A DNA stretch of 45,772 nt, taken from the NCBI RefSeq assembly GCF_013215705.1, contig NZ_JABSQR010000038.1, positions 1-45,772 on the forward strand. The letters run 5' to 3'. Source of the stretch: Moritella sp. (GTDB taxonomy: Bacteria; Pseudomonadota; Gammaproteobacteria; Enterobacterales; Moritellaceae). The notes beneath the pieces are model-generated. The model saw nothing but the letters and a program-made list of their open reading frames with translations, did not search any database and was not told where the DNA came from. Below, piece after piece: positions 17,587-29,277 of this stretch. Numbering within the stretch: the first letter of the stretch is position 1; every line of letters begins with the position of its first letter. A program made the translations under genes and the position numbers.

Positions 17587-20010
17587 ATGGACGCAGTTAA
17601 GCGCAGTATTCATAAATTTGGTGGCAGTAGTTTAGCGGATGCCACTTGTTATCGTCGGGTGTCGGCTATTATTAGCGAGCATACGCAAGCCCGCGATCTG
17701 ATTGTTGTTTCTGCGGCAGGTAAAACCACCAACCAATTATTAGAGTTATTACAATTGGCTGAAGATGGTGATCAAGCTGCGTCTGAGCGTCTTATTGCCA
17801 CGTGTGAATATCAAGCCAAGTTAATTGCTGAATTATTAGTAGATGACTTATGTATACAACTCACTGCTGCGCTGCAAGATGATATTCATACTATAGGCCA
17901 TTTATTAGAAGCTCATCTTGATGTTTATGCTAAAAACCAAATCCTGGCACATGGGGAAGTATGGTCAGCCCGATTATTAGCGGCGTTACTGAGTCAAAGT
18001 GAACTACCTGCCAATGATTTAGATTCTCGCTTGTTTTTAACCACAGAATTAGCCGCGCAACCTGTGGTTGATGAAATGGTGTCTCGCCAAAAATTAACGG
18101 CGTGTTTAGCGAACCTACATAACCGTGTTGTGGTGACCGGCTTTATTGCTGCTGATGGACAGCAGCGAACCGTCACATTAGGGCGTAATGGTTCGGATTA
18201 TTCTGCAACCTTGTTAGGTGCATTAGTAGATGCCGATCAAACGACGATCTGGAGTGATGTCGCCGGGATATTTAGTGCTGATCCACGTCGGGTAAAAGAT
18301 GCCGAGTTACAAACTAAACTGTCACTCGACGAAGCGGCAGAACTGGCGCGTTTAGGTTCACCCGTATTACATGCGCGTACATTACAACCCGTGGTTGAGA
18401 GTAAACAACATGTCCAACTGCGCTGTAGTTATACTCCTAGCGAAGGCTCAACCCAGATCCACCGTCGTTTACCCAAAGGTAAGGGCGCTAAGATCGTTAC
18501 CTCGGTTGATGATCTGCACTTAGTTGATATTGAATTCGATCAGCATGCGGACTATCAACAACAATATAATCAGTTGATTACCTTGCTTACACAGCAACAA
18601 TTATCCCCTATTTGTATAAAACGTCGCCCCACCGAGCATGTGGTGCGATTAGGTTATACCGCTGAAATTGTCGAATTTGCACTCACGACATTACAGACAT
18701 ACCAACTGCAGCAACCGCAGGTTCGCGCTATTAATCTGCTGAGTGGTTTTTGTATGGTAGCGCTGGTCGGTTCTGGAGTCACTGAAAATGCGTTACAGTC
18801 ACATCAGTTTTATCAACTGATCTCAGAACACAATCTGACGTTTGTACAAACGGGTGATAATCGTTTAAGTATTTGTGCAGTATTGCAAAAAGTAGTACTC
18901 GAACCATTATTGAAAGAATTACACACCGCGTTATTTAAACAGCCAAAACGCATTGGTGTGGTGTTATTTGGTAAAGGTAATATTGGCGCTGGTTGGTTAT
19001 CTTTGTTCGCGAAACAAATGCATAAGCTACCTGAACAACAAAACGTAGACCTGTGTTTATGCGGTGTATATGGATCGCAGGGTGGGATATTAGACTTTAA
19101 TGGTTTGGATGCTGCGACGGTACTTGATGACTTCCAACCTGAAGCGTTTGTTTGGGAACAGTTATTATCTAATCTTGCATTGCACCCGTTTGATGAATTG
19201 GTGATCATCGATATTACCGCCAGTGAAGCAATCAGTTATTATTACCCTGAATTTGCCCAACACGGTTTCCACCTTATTTCGGCGAATAAATTTGCCGGAG
19301 CGGCGAGCAGTGAGTTTTATCATCGGGTTAAGCAAAGCTTTAGTGATAATGAAAGCCATTGGTTATATAACGCTACGGTCGGCGCAGGATTACCGATCCA
19401 ATCATCTATGGCGATGCTGCAACACAGTGGCGATCAAGTCACTGCGGTGAGCGGTATTTTCTCTGGTACCTTATCTTGGTTGTTCCAACAATATGATGGG
19501 CAAATTGCCTTCTCGCAATTAGTCGAGCAAGCTTGGCAACAAGGGCTAACAGAACCCGATCCTCGGGAAGATTTATCGGGTAAGGACGTGCAGCGCAAAC
19601 TACTTATCTTAAGCCGTGAAGCGGGTTATGACATGGAGCTTAGCGATATCAAACTAGAGTCATTGGTATCAGAAGATCTCATGGCATTTAAAGTGGATGA
19701 GTTTTTAGAACATTGCGAAGCACTCGATGACAAAATATTACATATGTTTAATAAAGCCAAAAAGCAGGGCTTAGTATTACGTTATGTCGCCCGTTTTAGC
19801 CGCAAAGAAGGGGCGCAGGTTGGCTTGGAGTTTTTAGAGCCAACCCATCCATTTGCTAACTTATTGCCGTGCGATAACATCTTTTCGATTAACAGCCATT
19901 GGTATCGTCATAACCCATTAGTGATCCAAGGTCCGGGTGCTGGTAGAGATGTGACTGCGGGCGCTATTCAATCTGATCTTTTCCAATTATGTAAGCTGTT
20001 CGCGCGTTAA
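17587..20010 (+). CDS. metL: Bifunctional aspartokinase II / homoserine dehydrogenase II
   Basis: An 807-aa fusion catalysing the first and third steps from aspartate to homoserine. The aspartokinase part begins KFGGSSLAD at residues 10-18 and has the RNGSDYSA block. Regulatory ACT-like sequence follows, and the homoserine dehydrogenase Rossmann motif GKGNIGAGWL starts near 457. SANKFAGAAS and GIFSGTLSW mark the dehydrogenase active site. Length matches Escherichia MetL (810). The ATG at 17587 is set by GGGAG at 17577-17581. In Escherichia and Vibrio metB precedes metL; here no metB lies between metJ and metL. The met-box control and metF downstream support MetL rather than ThrA. Confidence 0.94.
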   Translation: MDAVKRSIHKFGGSSLADATCYRRVSAIISEHTQARDLIVVSAAGKTTNQLLELLQLAEDGDQAASERLIATCEYQAKLIAELLVDDLCIQLTAALQDDIHTIGHLLEAHLDVYAKNQILAHGEVWSARLLAALLSQSELPANDLDSRLFLTTELAAQPVVDEMVSRQKLTACLANLHNRVVVTGFIAADGQQRTVTLGRNGSDYSATLLGALVDADQTTIWSDVAGIFSADPRRVKDAELQTKLSLDEAAELARLGSPVLHARTLQPVVESKQHVQLRCSYTPSEGSTQIHRRLPKGKGAKIVTSVDDLHLVDIEFDQHADYQQQYNQLITLLTQQQLSPICIKRRPTEHVVRLGYTAEIVEFALTTLQTYQLQQPQVRAINLLSGFCMVALVGSGVTENALQSHQFYQLISEHNLTFVQTGDNRLSICAVLQKVVLEPLLKELHTALFKQPKRIGVVLFGKGNIGAGWLSLFAKQMHKLPEQQNVDLCLCGVYGSQGGILDFNGLDAATVLDDFQPEAFVWEQLLSNLALHPFDELVIIDITASEAISYYYPEFAQHGFHLISANKFAGAASSEFYHRVKQSFSDNESHWLYNATVGAGLPIQSSMAMLQHSGDQVTAVSGIFSGTLSWLFQQYDGQIAFSQLVEQAWQQGLTEPDPREDLSGKDVQRKLLILSREAGYDMELSDIKLESLVSEDLMAFKVDEFLEHCEALDDKILHMFNKAKKQGLVLRYVARFSRKEGAQVGLEFLEPTHPFANLLPCDNIFSINSHWYRHNPLVIQGPGAGRDVTAGAIQSDLFQLCKLFAR

Positions 20011-20040
20011 TTTTATCTTTTAGCCTGCCTAAAACCAAAC

Positions 20041-20075
20041 CGCATATAATTCATGTTTAAGATGAATTATGTGCG
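20041..20075 (+). terminator. Strong stem-loop between metL and metF
   Basis: Fourteen contiguous pairs form between 20041-20054 (starting CGCATATAATTC) and 20062-20075 (ending TTATGTGCG), one of them G-U, with a 7-base loop. Only TTGACTTTA follows, not a clean T run. It may be a partial terminator or an mRNA-end hairpin. It abuts the metF -35. Confidence 0.6.
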
Positions 20076-20104
20076 TTGACTTTATCCACCAAACTTGTGA
20101 TGAT
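20076..20104 (+). promoter_or_regulatory. Candidate metF promoter
   Basis: TTGACT (20076-20081), 17 bases, GATGAT (20099-20104) lies directly upstream of the met-box array. The -10 is weak. Confidence 0.45.
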
Positions 20105-20106
20105 TA

Positions 20107-21040
<934 letters not shown>

Positions 21041-21078
21041 TCATCGTACTTACCTACAGTGAGGTTATATTAGAATCA

Positions 21079-21106
21079 AAAATGCCGACGATGATGTCGG
21101 CATTTT
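21079..21106. terminator. Bidirectional terminator, metF / ppc
   Basis: AAAATGCCGAC (21079-21089) pairs with GTCGGCATTTT (21096-21106) around a 6-base loop, with A and T flanks on both sides, between the convergent metF and ppc genes. Confidence 0.9.
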
Positions 21107-21130
21107 ATTATCAGCTATTTGTTATCCAGA

Positions 21131-23761
21131 TTAACCAGTATTGCGCATACCTGCAGCAACACCTGCGATACTCACCATTAAGGCTTGCTCGACATCAGGA
21201 TTCACTTCTTTACTGCTACGTGCGCGGCTGAGTAGCTCTGCTTGGAGGATATTTAGCGGATCGGTATACGGGTTACGTAACTCAATTGACTTCTTGATCC
21301 AAGGTTGAGCATCAAGTAATTGCTTGTTTGGGTTTAAACCAACTATAAGCTCTGTTGCTAGGGCTAAACTGGCGCGTAACTCTTTACCCAGAGGCCAAAG
21401 ATCTTCAGTCACCAGACATTGGTCATAATATTCCGCTAACCAGGCATCGGCTTTCAAAAATACCATTTCGAACATTTCTATACGGGTATTAAAGAACGGC
21501 CATTGCTGTTGCATCTCTTGCAGCGTTTCACGTTGACCTGAATCGAGCATATTTTTGAATGCGGCAGTACAACCCAACCACGCGGGTAACATCAAGCGAT
21601 TTTGGGTCCATGCAAAGATCCAAGGAATAGCACGTAAGCTTTCTACGCCACCGTTGGGTTTACGTTTTGCTGGGCGGCTACCGAGTGGCAGTTTACCTAA
21701 TTCTAATTCAGGTGTTGCTGAGCGGAAATAAGGTACGAATTTTTCATGACCTTGGATATATGAACGATATTCTTCACATGAATCCGCAGACATCTGATCC
21801 ATTGCATCACGCCAAGACTGTTCTGGTGCTGGCGGCGGCAGTAAGTTCGCTTCTAAGATCGCACTGGTGTAGAGGTTTAAGCTTTGTTCTGCAACATTAG
21901 CCAGGCCAAACTTGAAACGGATCATTTCGCCTTGTTCTGTTACCCGTAAACCACCTTTTAATGAACCTGGAGGTTGTGACAATAAGGCGGCATGAGCAGG
22001 CGCACCACCGCGACCGATGCTACCACCACGGCCATGGAATAAAGTCAGCTCAATTTCTTCTTTCTCACAGATATCAACCAAGGCTTCTTGTGAACGATAC
22101 TGCGCCCAAGATGCGGCAATTACACCGGCATCTTTGGCAGAATCAGAATAACCGATCATGATATATTGATGACCATTGATGTAATTTTTATACCAGTCGA
22201 TGGCTAATAGGCTAGCCGTTACTGTACCCGCATTATTCAAATCGTCTAAGGTCTCGAATAATGGCGCCACAGGGAGACGGAATGGACAACCGGTTTCTTT
22301 TAATAGCAATTGCACAGCTAATACATCAGAGGCTTTACGTGCCATTGAAATGATGTAAATACCCAGTGCTTCTGGATCTTGCTTTGCCACAGTGCGACAA
22401 GTATCAAGTACTTCTTTCACATCTGCAGACGGTTGCCAGCATTGTGGGATCAGTGGTCGCTTGTTATTCAGCTCTTGTAATAAGAACGCTTGTTTATCTT
22501 GCTCGCTCCATTGTGCATAGTCTCCAAGACCCAAGTAACGGGTTACTTCGGCTATCACATCGGTATGACGATCACTGTCCTGGCGGATATCAAGTTTCAC
22601 TAAACTTACACCGAAACATTCAACGCGACGAATAGTATCGAGTAATGCACCTTGGGCAATAACGCCCATACCACAAGCATTCAGTGAGTGATAGCAAGCT
22701 AACAATGGCTCACGTAACTGTGCTGTAGTGGTGATTATGTCACGGCGTTCTGTGTATTCGCCTTTTAGCTGCGCAGTTAAGCTCGCTAGTGTTTCTGTTA
22801 ATTCGCTACGTAATTTTTTCAATAACACACGGTAAGGTTCATGACTTTCACCGACCAATGCACGTAATGTGTCATCACAGTCATTCATTGAGAATTCACT
22901 TGTGAGATGTTTTATATCTTTAAGGAACAAGTGAATAGCCATCCAACGACTGGTTAGTAGTACTTCTTCGGTGACTGCTGAGGTCACAAACGGATTACCG
23001 TCACGGTCACCACCCATCCAAGAGGTAAACTTAACTGGCGCAGCATCAATCGGTAATTGGTAATCTAAGCGGTCTTGCAGCCGTTTATCAAGACTGCGTA
23101 AGAAGTTTGGTACCGCATCCCATAATGAGTTTTCGACTACTGCAAATCCCCATTTAGCTTCATCAACAGGCGTCGGACGTACGGTTCTGATCTCGTTGGT
23201 ATGCCACGCTTGTGATACCAATTGTTCAATACGCGTCATGAAGACATCGCGTTCTTGGCTACTTAACTCAGTCAGTTCTAACTGGCTAAGGCATTTATTG
23301 ATGGCGCCATGCTTGTGGATCAGGGTACGGCGGGTGATTTCAGTTGGATGTGCGGTTAGCACTAAATCGATCTTAAGATTTTTAACCGCAGCAAGTACCT
23401 CTTCTTCACTGATTTCAGAGTTATTTAGTTTCGCAAACAGCTCATCGATAGAGTCAGGCACACACACGTTATCTGCACAATTACGTGATGTGGTGTGGAA
23501 TTGTTCGGCAATGTTAGCCAGGTTTAAGAATTGACTAAACGCACGCGCTACTGGTAATAGCTCATCATCAGAGAGATTACGCAGTACGGTGAGTAATTGT
23601 GCTCGGTCTTTATCATTACCGGCACGGGATGATTTTGCTAGTTGACGAATGGTTTCAATCTTATCTAAGAACTCTTCTCCAAGATGATCCTTGATTGTAT
23701 TCCCTAGTACTTGGCCCAATAAGCCGACATTACTTCGTAACGCTGCATATTTATCTGACAT
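21131..23761 (-). CDS. ppc: Phosphoenolpyruvate carboxylase
   Basis: An 876-aa anaplerotic enzyme forming oxaloacetate from PEP and bicarbonate, which feeds aspartate and so the methionine and arginine routes in this window. Catalytic His138 lies in VLTAHPTE. Other blocks are [21 protein letters not shown], the glycine-rich loop [12 protein letters not shown] and the invariant C-terminus RNTG. Length is close to Escherichia Ppc (883). It lies immediately next to argE on the same strand, 158 bases apart, as in Vibrio. Confidence 0.98.
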   Translation of the reverse strand: MSDKYAALRSNVGLLGQVLGNTIKDHLGEEFLDKIETIRQLAKSSRAGNDKDRAQLLTVLRNLSDDELLPVARAFSQFLNLANIAEQFHTTSRNCADNVCVPDSIDELFAKLNNSEISEEEVLAAVKNLKIDLVLTAHPTEITRRTLIHKHGAINKCLSQLELTELSSQERDVFMTRIEQLVSQAWHTNEIRTVRPTPVDEAKWGFAVVENSLWDAVPNFLRSLDKRLQDRLDYQLPIDAAPVKFTSWMGGDRDGNPFVTSAVTEEVLLTSRWMAIHLFLKDIKHLTSEFSMNDCDDTLRALVGESHEPYRVLLKKLRSELTETLASLTAQLKGEYTERRDIITTTAQLREPLLACYHSLNACGMGVIAQGALLDTIRRVECFGVSLVKLDIRQDSDRHTDVIAEVTRYLGLGDYAQWSEQDKQAFLLQELNNKRPLIPQCWQPSADVKEVLDTCRTVAKQDPEALGIYIISMARKASDVLAVQLLLKETGCPFRLPVAPLFETLDDLNNAGTVTASLLAIDWYKNYINGHQYIMIGYSDSAKDAGVIAASWAQYRSQEALVDICEKEEIELTLFHGRGGSIGRGGAPAHAALLSQPPGSLKGGLRVTEQGEMIRFKFGLANVAEQSLNLYTSAILEANLLPPPAPEQSWRDAMDQMSADSCEEYRSYIQGHEKFVPYFRSATPELELGKLPLGSRPAKRKPNGGVESLRAIPWIFAWTQNRLMLPAWLGCTAAFKNMLDSGQRETLQEMQQQWPFFNTRIEMFEMVFLKADAWLAEYYDQCLVTEDLWPLGKELRASLALATELIVGLNPNKQLLDAQPWIKKSIELRNPYTDPLNILQAELLSRARSSKEVNPDVEQALMVSIAGVAAGMRNTG

Positions 23762-23919
23762 ACATAATCCTTCAATTCAGTGATGTAATACGGCAACAAC
23801 TATTATCGTTATGTATGTAAAATAACTATATTTAGTGACATTCGTCAATGAAATCGTGTAATTAATACGATTAATTGTGATATAGGGTGTAATTTTACTA
23901 CAAATTGATAATTCTCTAG

Positions 23920-25068
23920 TTAGTTTTTACATGTTTCTTCAATCAGTTTTTGGATAATAGCCTGTGTTGGTTTAATTGTAGATAGATCTAAATATTCATC
24001 AGGTTGATGTGCTTGATTAATGCTGCCCGGACCCATGACTATCGTATCGCAGCCAAGTTGTTGAATAAACGGTGCTTCGGTACAGTAATTCACGGGTATG
24101 ACGGCTTCACCTGTGAGCTTTTCAGCTAACTTAATTAACGCTGAATCAGTATCGCACGCATAAGCAGGGATAGGCTCATGTAGATGATAAACATCAACAG
24201 CGCCAGGCCATTGCTTCATGATCGGCAGTAATGCTTGGTTAAGTAACATAAACAATTCATCGGGACTTACCCCAGGGATAGGGCGCATGTCGATGTGTAA
24301 TTCACAGCTGCCACAGATTCGGTTGGGGCTATCACCACCGTGCACATGACCAAAATTAAGCGTGGGTTGGGGGATAGCAAAATGATCGCAGGCGTATTGT
24401 TCTTTTAATTTGCGTTGCAGCAGCAATAACTGTCCGGTTACTTGATGCATGATCTCAATGGCATTGATGCCATTAGCGGGATCGGAAGAGTGACCGCTGC
24501 GTCCGGTAATACGGATTGCTTCTGACATATGCCCCTTGTGCATAAATACCGGCACCATACCTGTTGGTTCGCCAATGACGGCATAATCAGGTCGGAAACT
24601 TTGTGCCGCGGCAATTGCTTTGGCGCCTGCCATGGTGGTTTCTTCATCTGCCGTCGCGAGAATACGCAATGGTTTATCTAATTTTGTTAAATCAATGTTC
24701 TTACATGCTTCTAATACAAAGGCGAAAAACCCCTTCATATCAATCGTGCCTAGACCATACCATTTACCGTCTTTTTCGGTTAACTTGAATGGGTCTTTGG
24801 TCCATAAACCGTCATCAAACGGCACCGTATCGGTGTGCCCTGCCAGTAATAAACCACCATCGCCTTGGCCGTAAGTAGCGACTAGATTAAATTTACCATT
24901 GGTTTCAGGGACGCTGGTGATAGTAATGCTAAAACCAAGTTCGCTGAACCAACCTGAAAGTAAGTCAATGACAGGTTTATTACTGATATCTAACTCTTTT
25001 TCTAATGAGCTGATCGACGGTGTTAGGATCAGTGATTTATAAAGTTCGCTAAATTTAGGTAGTTGCAT
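23920..25068 (-). CDS. argE: Acetylornithine deacetylase
   Basis: A 382-aa M20-family zinc hydrolase that releases ornithine from N-acetylornithine, the fifth step of the linear arginine pathway. Metal and catalytic residues are visible: H78 and D80 in GHTDTVPF, D110 in TIDMKGF, and the acidic pair in [11 protein letters not shown] at 139-149. [12 protein letters not shown] marks the dimerisation lid. Length matches the Escherichia enzyme (383). It is divergent from argC across a shared ArgR operator. Presence of argE with no argJ indicates the non-cyclic pathway, which needs N-acetylglutamate synthase from the ArgH(A) fusion or another enzyme. Confidence 0.97.
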   Translation of the reverse strand: MQLPKFSELYKSLILTPSISSLEKELDISNKPVIDLLSGWFSELGFSITITSVPETNGKFNLVATYGQGDGGLLLAGHTDTVPFDDGLWTKDPFKLTEKDGKWYGLGTIDMKGFFAFVLEACKNIDLTKLDKPLRILATADEETTMAGAKAIAAAQSFRPDYAVIGEPTGMVPVFMHKGHMSEAIRITGRSGHSSDPANGINAIEIMHQVTGQLLLLQRKLKEQYACDHFAIPQPTLNFGHVHGGDSPNRICGSCELHIDMRPIPGVSPDELFMLLNQALLPIMKQWPGAVDVYHLHEPIPAYACDTDSALIKLAEKLTGEAVIPVNYCTEAPFIQQLGCDTIVMGPGSINQAHQPDEYLDLSTIKPTQAIIQKLIEETCKN

Positions 25069-25089
25069 ATTACGTTCCTGTAATGAATG

Positions 25090-25128
25090 ATTGTTTTTTT
25101 ATGCATAAAAGTTGCATAAAAATGTAAT
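25090..25128. promoter_or_regulatory. Paired ARG boxes (ArgR operator) between argE and argC
   Basis: Two 18-base sites fit the pattern of a TGAAT half, four A/T, an ATTCA half. Box 1 (25090-25107) has TGTTT, TTTT, ATGCA. Box 2 (25111-25128) has TGCAT, AAAA, ATGTA. They are separated by exactly 3 bases, the usual spacing for hexameric ArgR. Half-sites match 3-4 of 5 consensus positions. Box 2 overlaps the candidate argC -35, and the array lies 22 bases from the argE start, so both arms can be repressed. Confidence 0.75.
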
Positions 25129-25140
25129 CTGTTTTATTCT
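25112..25140 (+). promoter_or_regulatory. Candidate argCBFGH(A) promoter
   Basis: TTGCAT (25112-25117), 17 bases, TATTCT (25135-25140). It overlaps ARG box 2 and predicts a leader of about 165 bases before argC. Confidence 0.5.
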
Positions 25141-25310
25141 CTAATCATCCTTACCTTACAACGTATGGGTTAGATAATGAATCGTTTTTCATGGTTTCGA
25201 CGAGACAGTATTTAAAATGCATTAGCACGGCTTAAATTACGCAAGCAAGTGCAATTGGAAAGGGCGCTGTTGCCTGTCGTTTTACAATTTAGCAAACACG
25301 GAAGTCAAAC

Positions 25311-26321
25311 ATGTTAAAAACAATTTTAGTCGGTGCGACCGGGTATACCGGTGCTGAGCTAGCCCATTACATTACCAAACATCCAGAGCTTGAATTAGCT
25401 GGCCTGTATGTTTCAGAACACAGTTTAGATGCAGGAAAATCGTTTTCTTCATTATATGGTCATTTATTAGGGGTTGTTGACCAAACGATTCAGCCTTTAG
25501 CGGTGAGCAACATTAAGCATATTTGTGCTGACGTTGATATTGTGGTGTTAGCGACCGCGCATGAAGTCAGTCATGATATTGCCGCTGAATTTCTAGCGCA
25601 GGATACCGTGGTATTTGATTTATCCGGTGCATTTAGAGTGAATGATCCTGCTTTCTACGAAAACTATTACGGCTTTAAACATAACTTCGATAAAGAATTG
25701 AAGAGTGCTGTTTATGGTTTAGCTGAATGGGCGAGTGCCGATATTGCTAAAGCAAATTTGATTGCCGTACCAGGGTGTTATCCAACGGCCTCGTTATCAG
25801 CATTAAAACCGTTAGCAAAACATGGCTTGATTGCTGCGGATCAAAAACCGATCATTAATGCAGTGAGTGGTGTGAGTGGTGCTGGGCGTAAAGCGGCGTT
25901 AGGCTCCGCTTTTTGCGAAGTGAGCCATGCACCTTATGCTGTGTTTAATCATCGTCATCAACCTGAAATAAGTACACATTTAGGCCATGAGGTTATTTTT
26001 ACACCGCACTTAGGTTGTTTTAAACGTGGCATCTTAGCCACGATTAACGTCAAGCTTGCCGCGGGTGTGACACCAGAACAAGTCACGGCAGCTTATCAAG
26101 ACGCGTATCAAGATCAACCTATGGTGCGGTTATTACCAAGTGGCTGGCCAAGTATTAAAGCCGTAGAGAAAACCGCTTACTGTGATTTAGCGTGGCAGCA
26201 ACAGGGACAAGACCTGATTGTGGTTTCTGCTATTGATAACTTATTAAAAGGTGCCGCAGCGCAAGCAATGCAGTGCATCAATATTCGTTTTGGTTTCGCC
26301 ATGACAACGTCGTTAGTATAA
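25311..26321 (+). CDS. argC: N-acetyl-gamma-glutamyl-phosphate reductase
   Basis: A 336-aa NADPH-dependent dehydrogenase for the third step of arginine synthesis. The dinucleotide-binding motif VGATGYTG is at 7-14. The catalytic cysteine is C156 in VPGCYPTA, equivalent to C154 in Escherichia. HRHQPEI and the C-terminal [14 protein letters not shown] block complete the active site. It is first of the operon argC-argB-argF-argG-argH(A). The Shine-Dalgarno of argB overlaps its stop codon, suggesting translational coupling. Confidence 0.97.
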   Translation: MLKTILVGATGYTGAELAHYITKHPELELAGLYVSEHSLDAGKSFSSLYGHLLGVVDQTIQPLAVSNIKHICADVDIVVLATAHEVSHDIAAEFLAQDTVVFDLSGAFRVNDPAFYENYYGFKHNFDKELKSAVYGLAEWASADIAKANLIAVPGCYPTASLSALKPLAKHGLIAADQKPIINAVSGVSGAGRKAALGSAFCEVSHAPYAVFNHRHQPEISTHLGHEVIFTPHLGCFKRGILATINVKLAAGVTPEQVTAAYQDAYQDQPMVRLLPSGWPSIKAVEKTAYCDLAWQQQGQDLIVVSAIDNLLKGAAAQAMQCINIRFGFAMTTSLV

Positions 26322-26332
26322 GGAAGATTGCA

Positions 26333-27109
26333 GTGACTACTCCTTTAGTATTGAAACTTGGCGGCGCATTACTTGAAAATGAAACGGCGCTTGAACAGCT
26401 GTTCACTGCATTGAGTGAATATAAATTAACATCCTCACGTCCCCTTATTTTGGTGCATGGCGGTGGCTGCTTTGTTGATGAACTATTAGCAAAGATGAAT
26501 ATCGTTAGCGAGAAAAAGAACGGTTTACGCGTTACCCCATTTAGCGATATCGGTTATATCACCGGCGCGTTAGCGGGTACGGCAAATAAAGTATTAATGG
26601 CACAGGGTTTGAAATCGGGTGCGAAGGTCGTTGGTTTAAGTCTTGCTGATGGCGGTATTTCAACCGTTACACATTCAACCGCAGGACTTGGTGCTGTCGG
26701 CGAATGTGAAGCAGGTGATCCAACATTATTAACCGCGTTACTCAGTGGTGGTTTCTTACCGATTATTAGCTCTATTGGTATTGATGCACAGGGACAGTTA
26801 TTAAATGTCAATGCTGACCAAGCGGCCACCGCTATTTGTGAAACGCTTGATGCTGACTTAGTGATGTTATCTGACGTGGCCGGAATTTTAGACGCGGACA
26901 TGCAGTTAATTCCTGAGATGAACAGCAGCTATGCAGATGAACTCATTACTGCTGGCGTGATCCATGGCGGTATGGAAGTAAAAGTGAAAGCGGCTTTAAA
27001 AGCGGCCACATCTTTAAATCGTGACATAAAATTAGCAAGTTGGAAAGTGCCTGAGCGGTTAGTGGCATTATTAAATGGTGAAGCAGAGGGAACGAAAGTT
27101 TCTCGCTAA
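26333..27109 (+). CDS. argB: Acetylglutamate kinase
   Basis: A 258-aa amino-acid kinase that phosphorylates N-acetylglutamate. The GTG at 26333 is chosen with AAGGA at about 26320-26324; this gives exactly the Escherichia length and start (M..PLVLKLGG). An ATG 60 bases upstream, inside argC, is rejected. KLGGALLEN (8-16), VHGGG and VNADQAATAICE are the nucleotide and substrate blocks. The short N-terminus lacks the helix used for arginine feedback in other species, as in Escherichia, so this kinase is probably not the arginine-sensitive step. Confidence 0.96.
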   Translation: MTTPLVLKLGGALLENETALEQLFTALSEYKLTSSRPLILVHGGGCFVDELLAKMNIVSEKKNGLRVTPFSDIGYITGALAGTANKVLMAQGLKSGAKVVGLSLADGGISTVTHSTAGLGAVGECEAGDPTLLTALLSGGFLPIISSIGIDAQGQLLNVNADQAATAICETLDADLVMLSDVAGILDADMQLIPEMNSSYADELITAGVIHGGMEVKVKAALKAATSLNRDIKLASWKVPERLVALLNGEAEGTKVSR

Positions 27110-27135
27110 TATTGATCAGTTAACGGAGTTCGATC

Positions 27136-28041
27136 ATGGAAAATTTATTATCAGTTAAAGATTTAAGTAAACAACAGATCCTTGACTTATTAGCACTGGC
27201 TAAAGCAATGAAAGCCAATCCGGCAGAATACTCACAAGCATTAGCGGGTAAAAGTATTGTCACCATTTATGAAAAGCCGTCACTACGAACACGCGTCACA
27301 TTTGATATCGGTATTCATAAGTTAGGTGGTCATGCGGTTTACCTTGACGCACAAAATGGTGCGATTGGTGAGCGTGAAACGGTAAAAGATTTTGCTGCTA
27401 ATATTTCACGTTGGGCTGATGCCATCGTCGCAAGAGTGGTGAGTCATAAAACGCTGGAAGGCTTAGTGGAACATGGCAGTGTGCCTGTGGTGAACTCTCT
27501 TTGCGATTTATATCATCCTTGTCAGGCATTAGCGGACTTTTTAACTATTTCAGAGCACTATGAAGATGTCTCTAAGGTAAAGTTAGCGTATGTCGGTGAA
27601 GGTAATAACGTCACCCATTCATTAATGCTAACCGGTGCTATTTTAGGTGCTGAAGTGACGGCGGTATGTCCACGCGGCAGTAGTCCTGATGCACAAATTG
27701 TCAAACAGGCCATGGCGTTAGCTGAAATTAGTGGTGGTAAGATAAATGTAACAGATAACCTAGATGACATAGTTGATTATGATGTTATTTATGGTGATAC
27801 TTGGGTCTCAATGGGGGATGGTACTCCACTGCAACAAGTAAAAGAAAAGTACATGCCGTATCAGATAAACAAAGCATTACTGATGCGCACAGGAATTAAA
27901 CATGTATTGCATTGTCAGCCAGCTCATCGTGAGTTAGAGATAACATCGGAAGTGATGGATGGCGAACAATCGCTGATCTTTGATCAAGCCGAAAATAGAA
28001 TGCATGCCCAAAATGCAGTTTTACTGACATTGCTGAAGTAA
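27136..28041 (+). CDS. argF: Ornithine carbamoyltransferase with altered core motifs
   Basis: A 301-aa transcarbamoylase making citrulline. The carbamoyl-phosphate motif is SLRTR at 49-53, where the family nearly always has STRTR. HPCQ at 127-130 is normal. DTWVSMG at 221-227 is the ornithine SMG loop. The catalytic Cys motif is HCQP at 259-262 in place of HCLP. All catalytic Arg, His and Cys residues remain. From memory, published work on the Moritella abyssi enzyme reports substitutions in the most conserved motifs with raised Km values and weak PALO inhibition, which fits. N-acetyl- or N-succinylornithine transcarbamoylases are unlikely because of the SMG loop and the argE context. It lies 26 bases after argB. 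Confidence 0.92.
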   Translation: MENLLSVKDLSKQQILDLLALAKAMKANPAEYSQALAGKSIVTIYEKPSLRTRVTFDIGIHKLGGHAVYLDAQNGAIGERETVKDFAANISRWADAIVARVVSHKTLEGLVEHGSVPVVNSLCDLYHPCQALADFLTISEHYEDVSKVKLAYVGEGNNVTHSLMLTGAILGAEVTAVCPRGSSPDAQIVKQAMALAEISGGKINVTDNLDDIVDYDVIYGDTWVSMGDGTPLQQVKEKYMPYQINKALLMRTGIKHVLHCQPAHRELEITSEVMDGEQSLIFDQAENRMHAQNAVLLTLLK

Positions 28042-28060
28042 CATATTAAGGAAAATGAAA

Positions 28061-29269
28061 ATGACACAAACAGTTAAGAAAGTAGTAGTAGCATATTCTG
28101 GTGGTTTAGATACTTCAGTGATCTTACCTTGGTTACAAGAGAACTATGACAATTGTGAGATTATCGCGTTTGTTGCTGATGTCGGTCAGGGCGCTGAAGA
28201 ACTTGATGGTATTGAAGCGAAAGCATTGGCTTCGGGTGCATCTGAGTGCTACGTAGTTGATCTAAAGGACGAATTAGTCGCTAACTATATCTACCCGACG
28301 CTTAAAACCGGTGCTGTTTACGAAGGTACTTATCTGTTAGGTACGTCAATGGCACGTCCAATTATTGCTAAAGCACAAGTTGAAATTGCCCGTAAAGTCG
28401 GTGCTGATGCGCTTTGTCATGGTTGTACAGGTAAAGGTAATGATCAAATTCGTTTTGAATCATGCTTTGCTGCACTGGCACCAGAACTAACTGTGATTGC
28501 ACCTTGGCGTATCTGGGACTTAACTAGCCGTGAATCGCTACTTGAATACTTAGCTGAACGTGATATTCCAACAGCAGCATCTGCGACTAAAATTTATAGC
28601 CGTGATGCCAATGCTTGGCACATTTCGCATGAAGGTGGCGAGTTAGAAGACCCGTGGAACCAACCAACAAAACAAGTTTGGACCATGACTGTTGATCCGA
28701 TTGATGCACCGAACGAACCTGAATTCGTGACAATAACGGTTGTTAAAGGTGAGATCACGGCGGTTAATGGTGAAGTAATGTCACCGTACCAAGCACTGAT
28801 GTATCTCAATGGAAAAGCCGCTGCTCATGGTATCGGTCGTGTTGATATCGTCGAAAACCGTTTAGTGGGCATGAAATCACGTGGTTGTTATGAAACTCCG
28901 GGTGGTACAGTCATGGTTGAAGCGTTGCGTGGCATCGAAGAGTTAGTATTAGATAAAACCACCCGTAAGTGGAAACAAACGGTTGCGGCTGAGTTCTCGC
29001 ACCTCGTTTATGACGGTCGTTGGTTCACCCCACTTTGTGCGTCATTACTTGCTGCGGCAGGGACTCTCGCAGAAGACATGAACGGTGAAGTGATTGTTAA
29101 AATGTATAAAGGCTCAGTACAAGCAGTACAGAAGCAATCACCAAACAGCCTTTACAGTGAAGAGTTTGCCACATTTGGTGATGATAATGTGTATGACCAA
29201 AGCCATGCGGAAGGTTTCATCCGCTTATATTCGTTGTCTAGCCGTATTAAAGCTTTAGCAACTAAGTAA
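28061..29269 (+). CDS. argG: Argininosuccinate synthase
   Basis: A 402-aa ATP pyrophosphatase-fold enzyme joining citrulline and aspartate. The P-loop AYSGGLDTS is at 11-19; [13 protein letters not shown] and YSRDANAWH are substrate-binding blocks. Two ATGs are in frame; I prefer 28061 because AAGGA at 28048-28052 then has an 8-base spacer, against 2 bases for 28055. It lies 19 bases after argF. Confidence 0.96.
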   Translation: MTQTVKKVVVAYSGGLDTSVILPWLQENYDNCEIIAFVADVGQGAEELDGIEAKALASGASECYVVDLKDELVANYIYPTLKTGAVYEGTYLLGTSMARPIIAKAQVEIARKVGADALCHGCTGKGNDQIRFESCFAALAPELTVIAPWRIWDLTSRESLLEYLAERDIPTAASATKIYSRDANAWHISHEGGELEDPWNQPTKQVWTMTVDPIDAPNEPEFVTITVVKGEITAVNGEVMSPYQALMYLNGKAAAHGIGRVDIVENRLVGMKSRGCYETPGGTVMVEALRGIEELVLDKTTRKWKQTVAAEFSHLVYDGRWFTPLCASLLAAAGTLAEDMNGEVIVKMYKGSVQAVQKQSPNSLYSEEFATFGDDNVYDQSHAEGFIRLYSLSSRIKALATK

Positions 29270-29277
29270 CACTATTT

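Noticed and set aside
25192-25236. Second tiny ORF in the argC leader starting at 25192
   Set aside because: No Shine-Dalgarno, and overlaps the better candidate in another frame.
28055-28060. ATG at 28055 as the argG start
   Set aside because: Spacing to the only Shine-Dalgarno would be about 2 bases; the ATG at 28061 is better placed and matches the family start.
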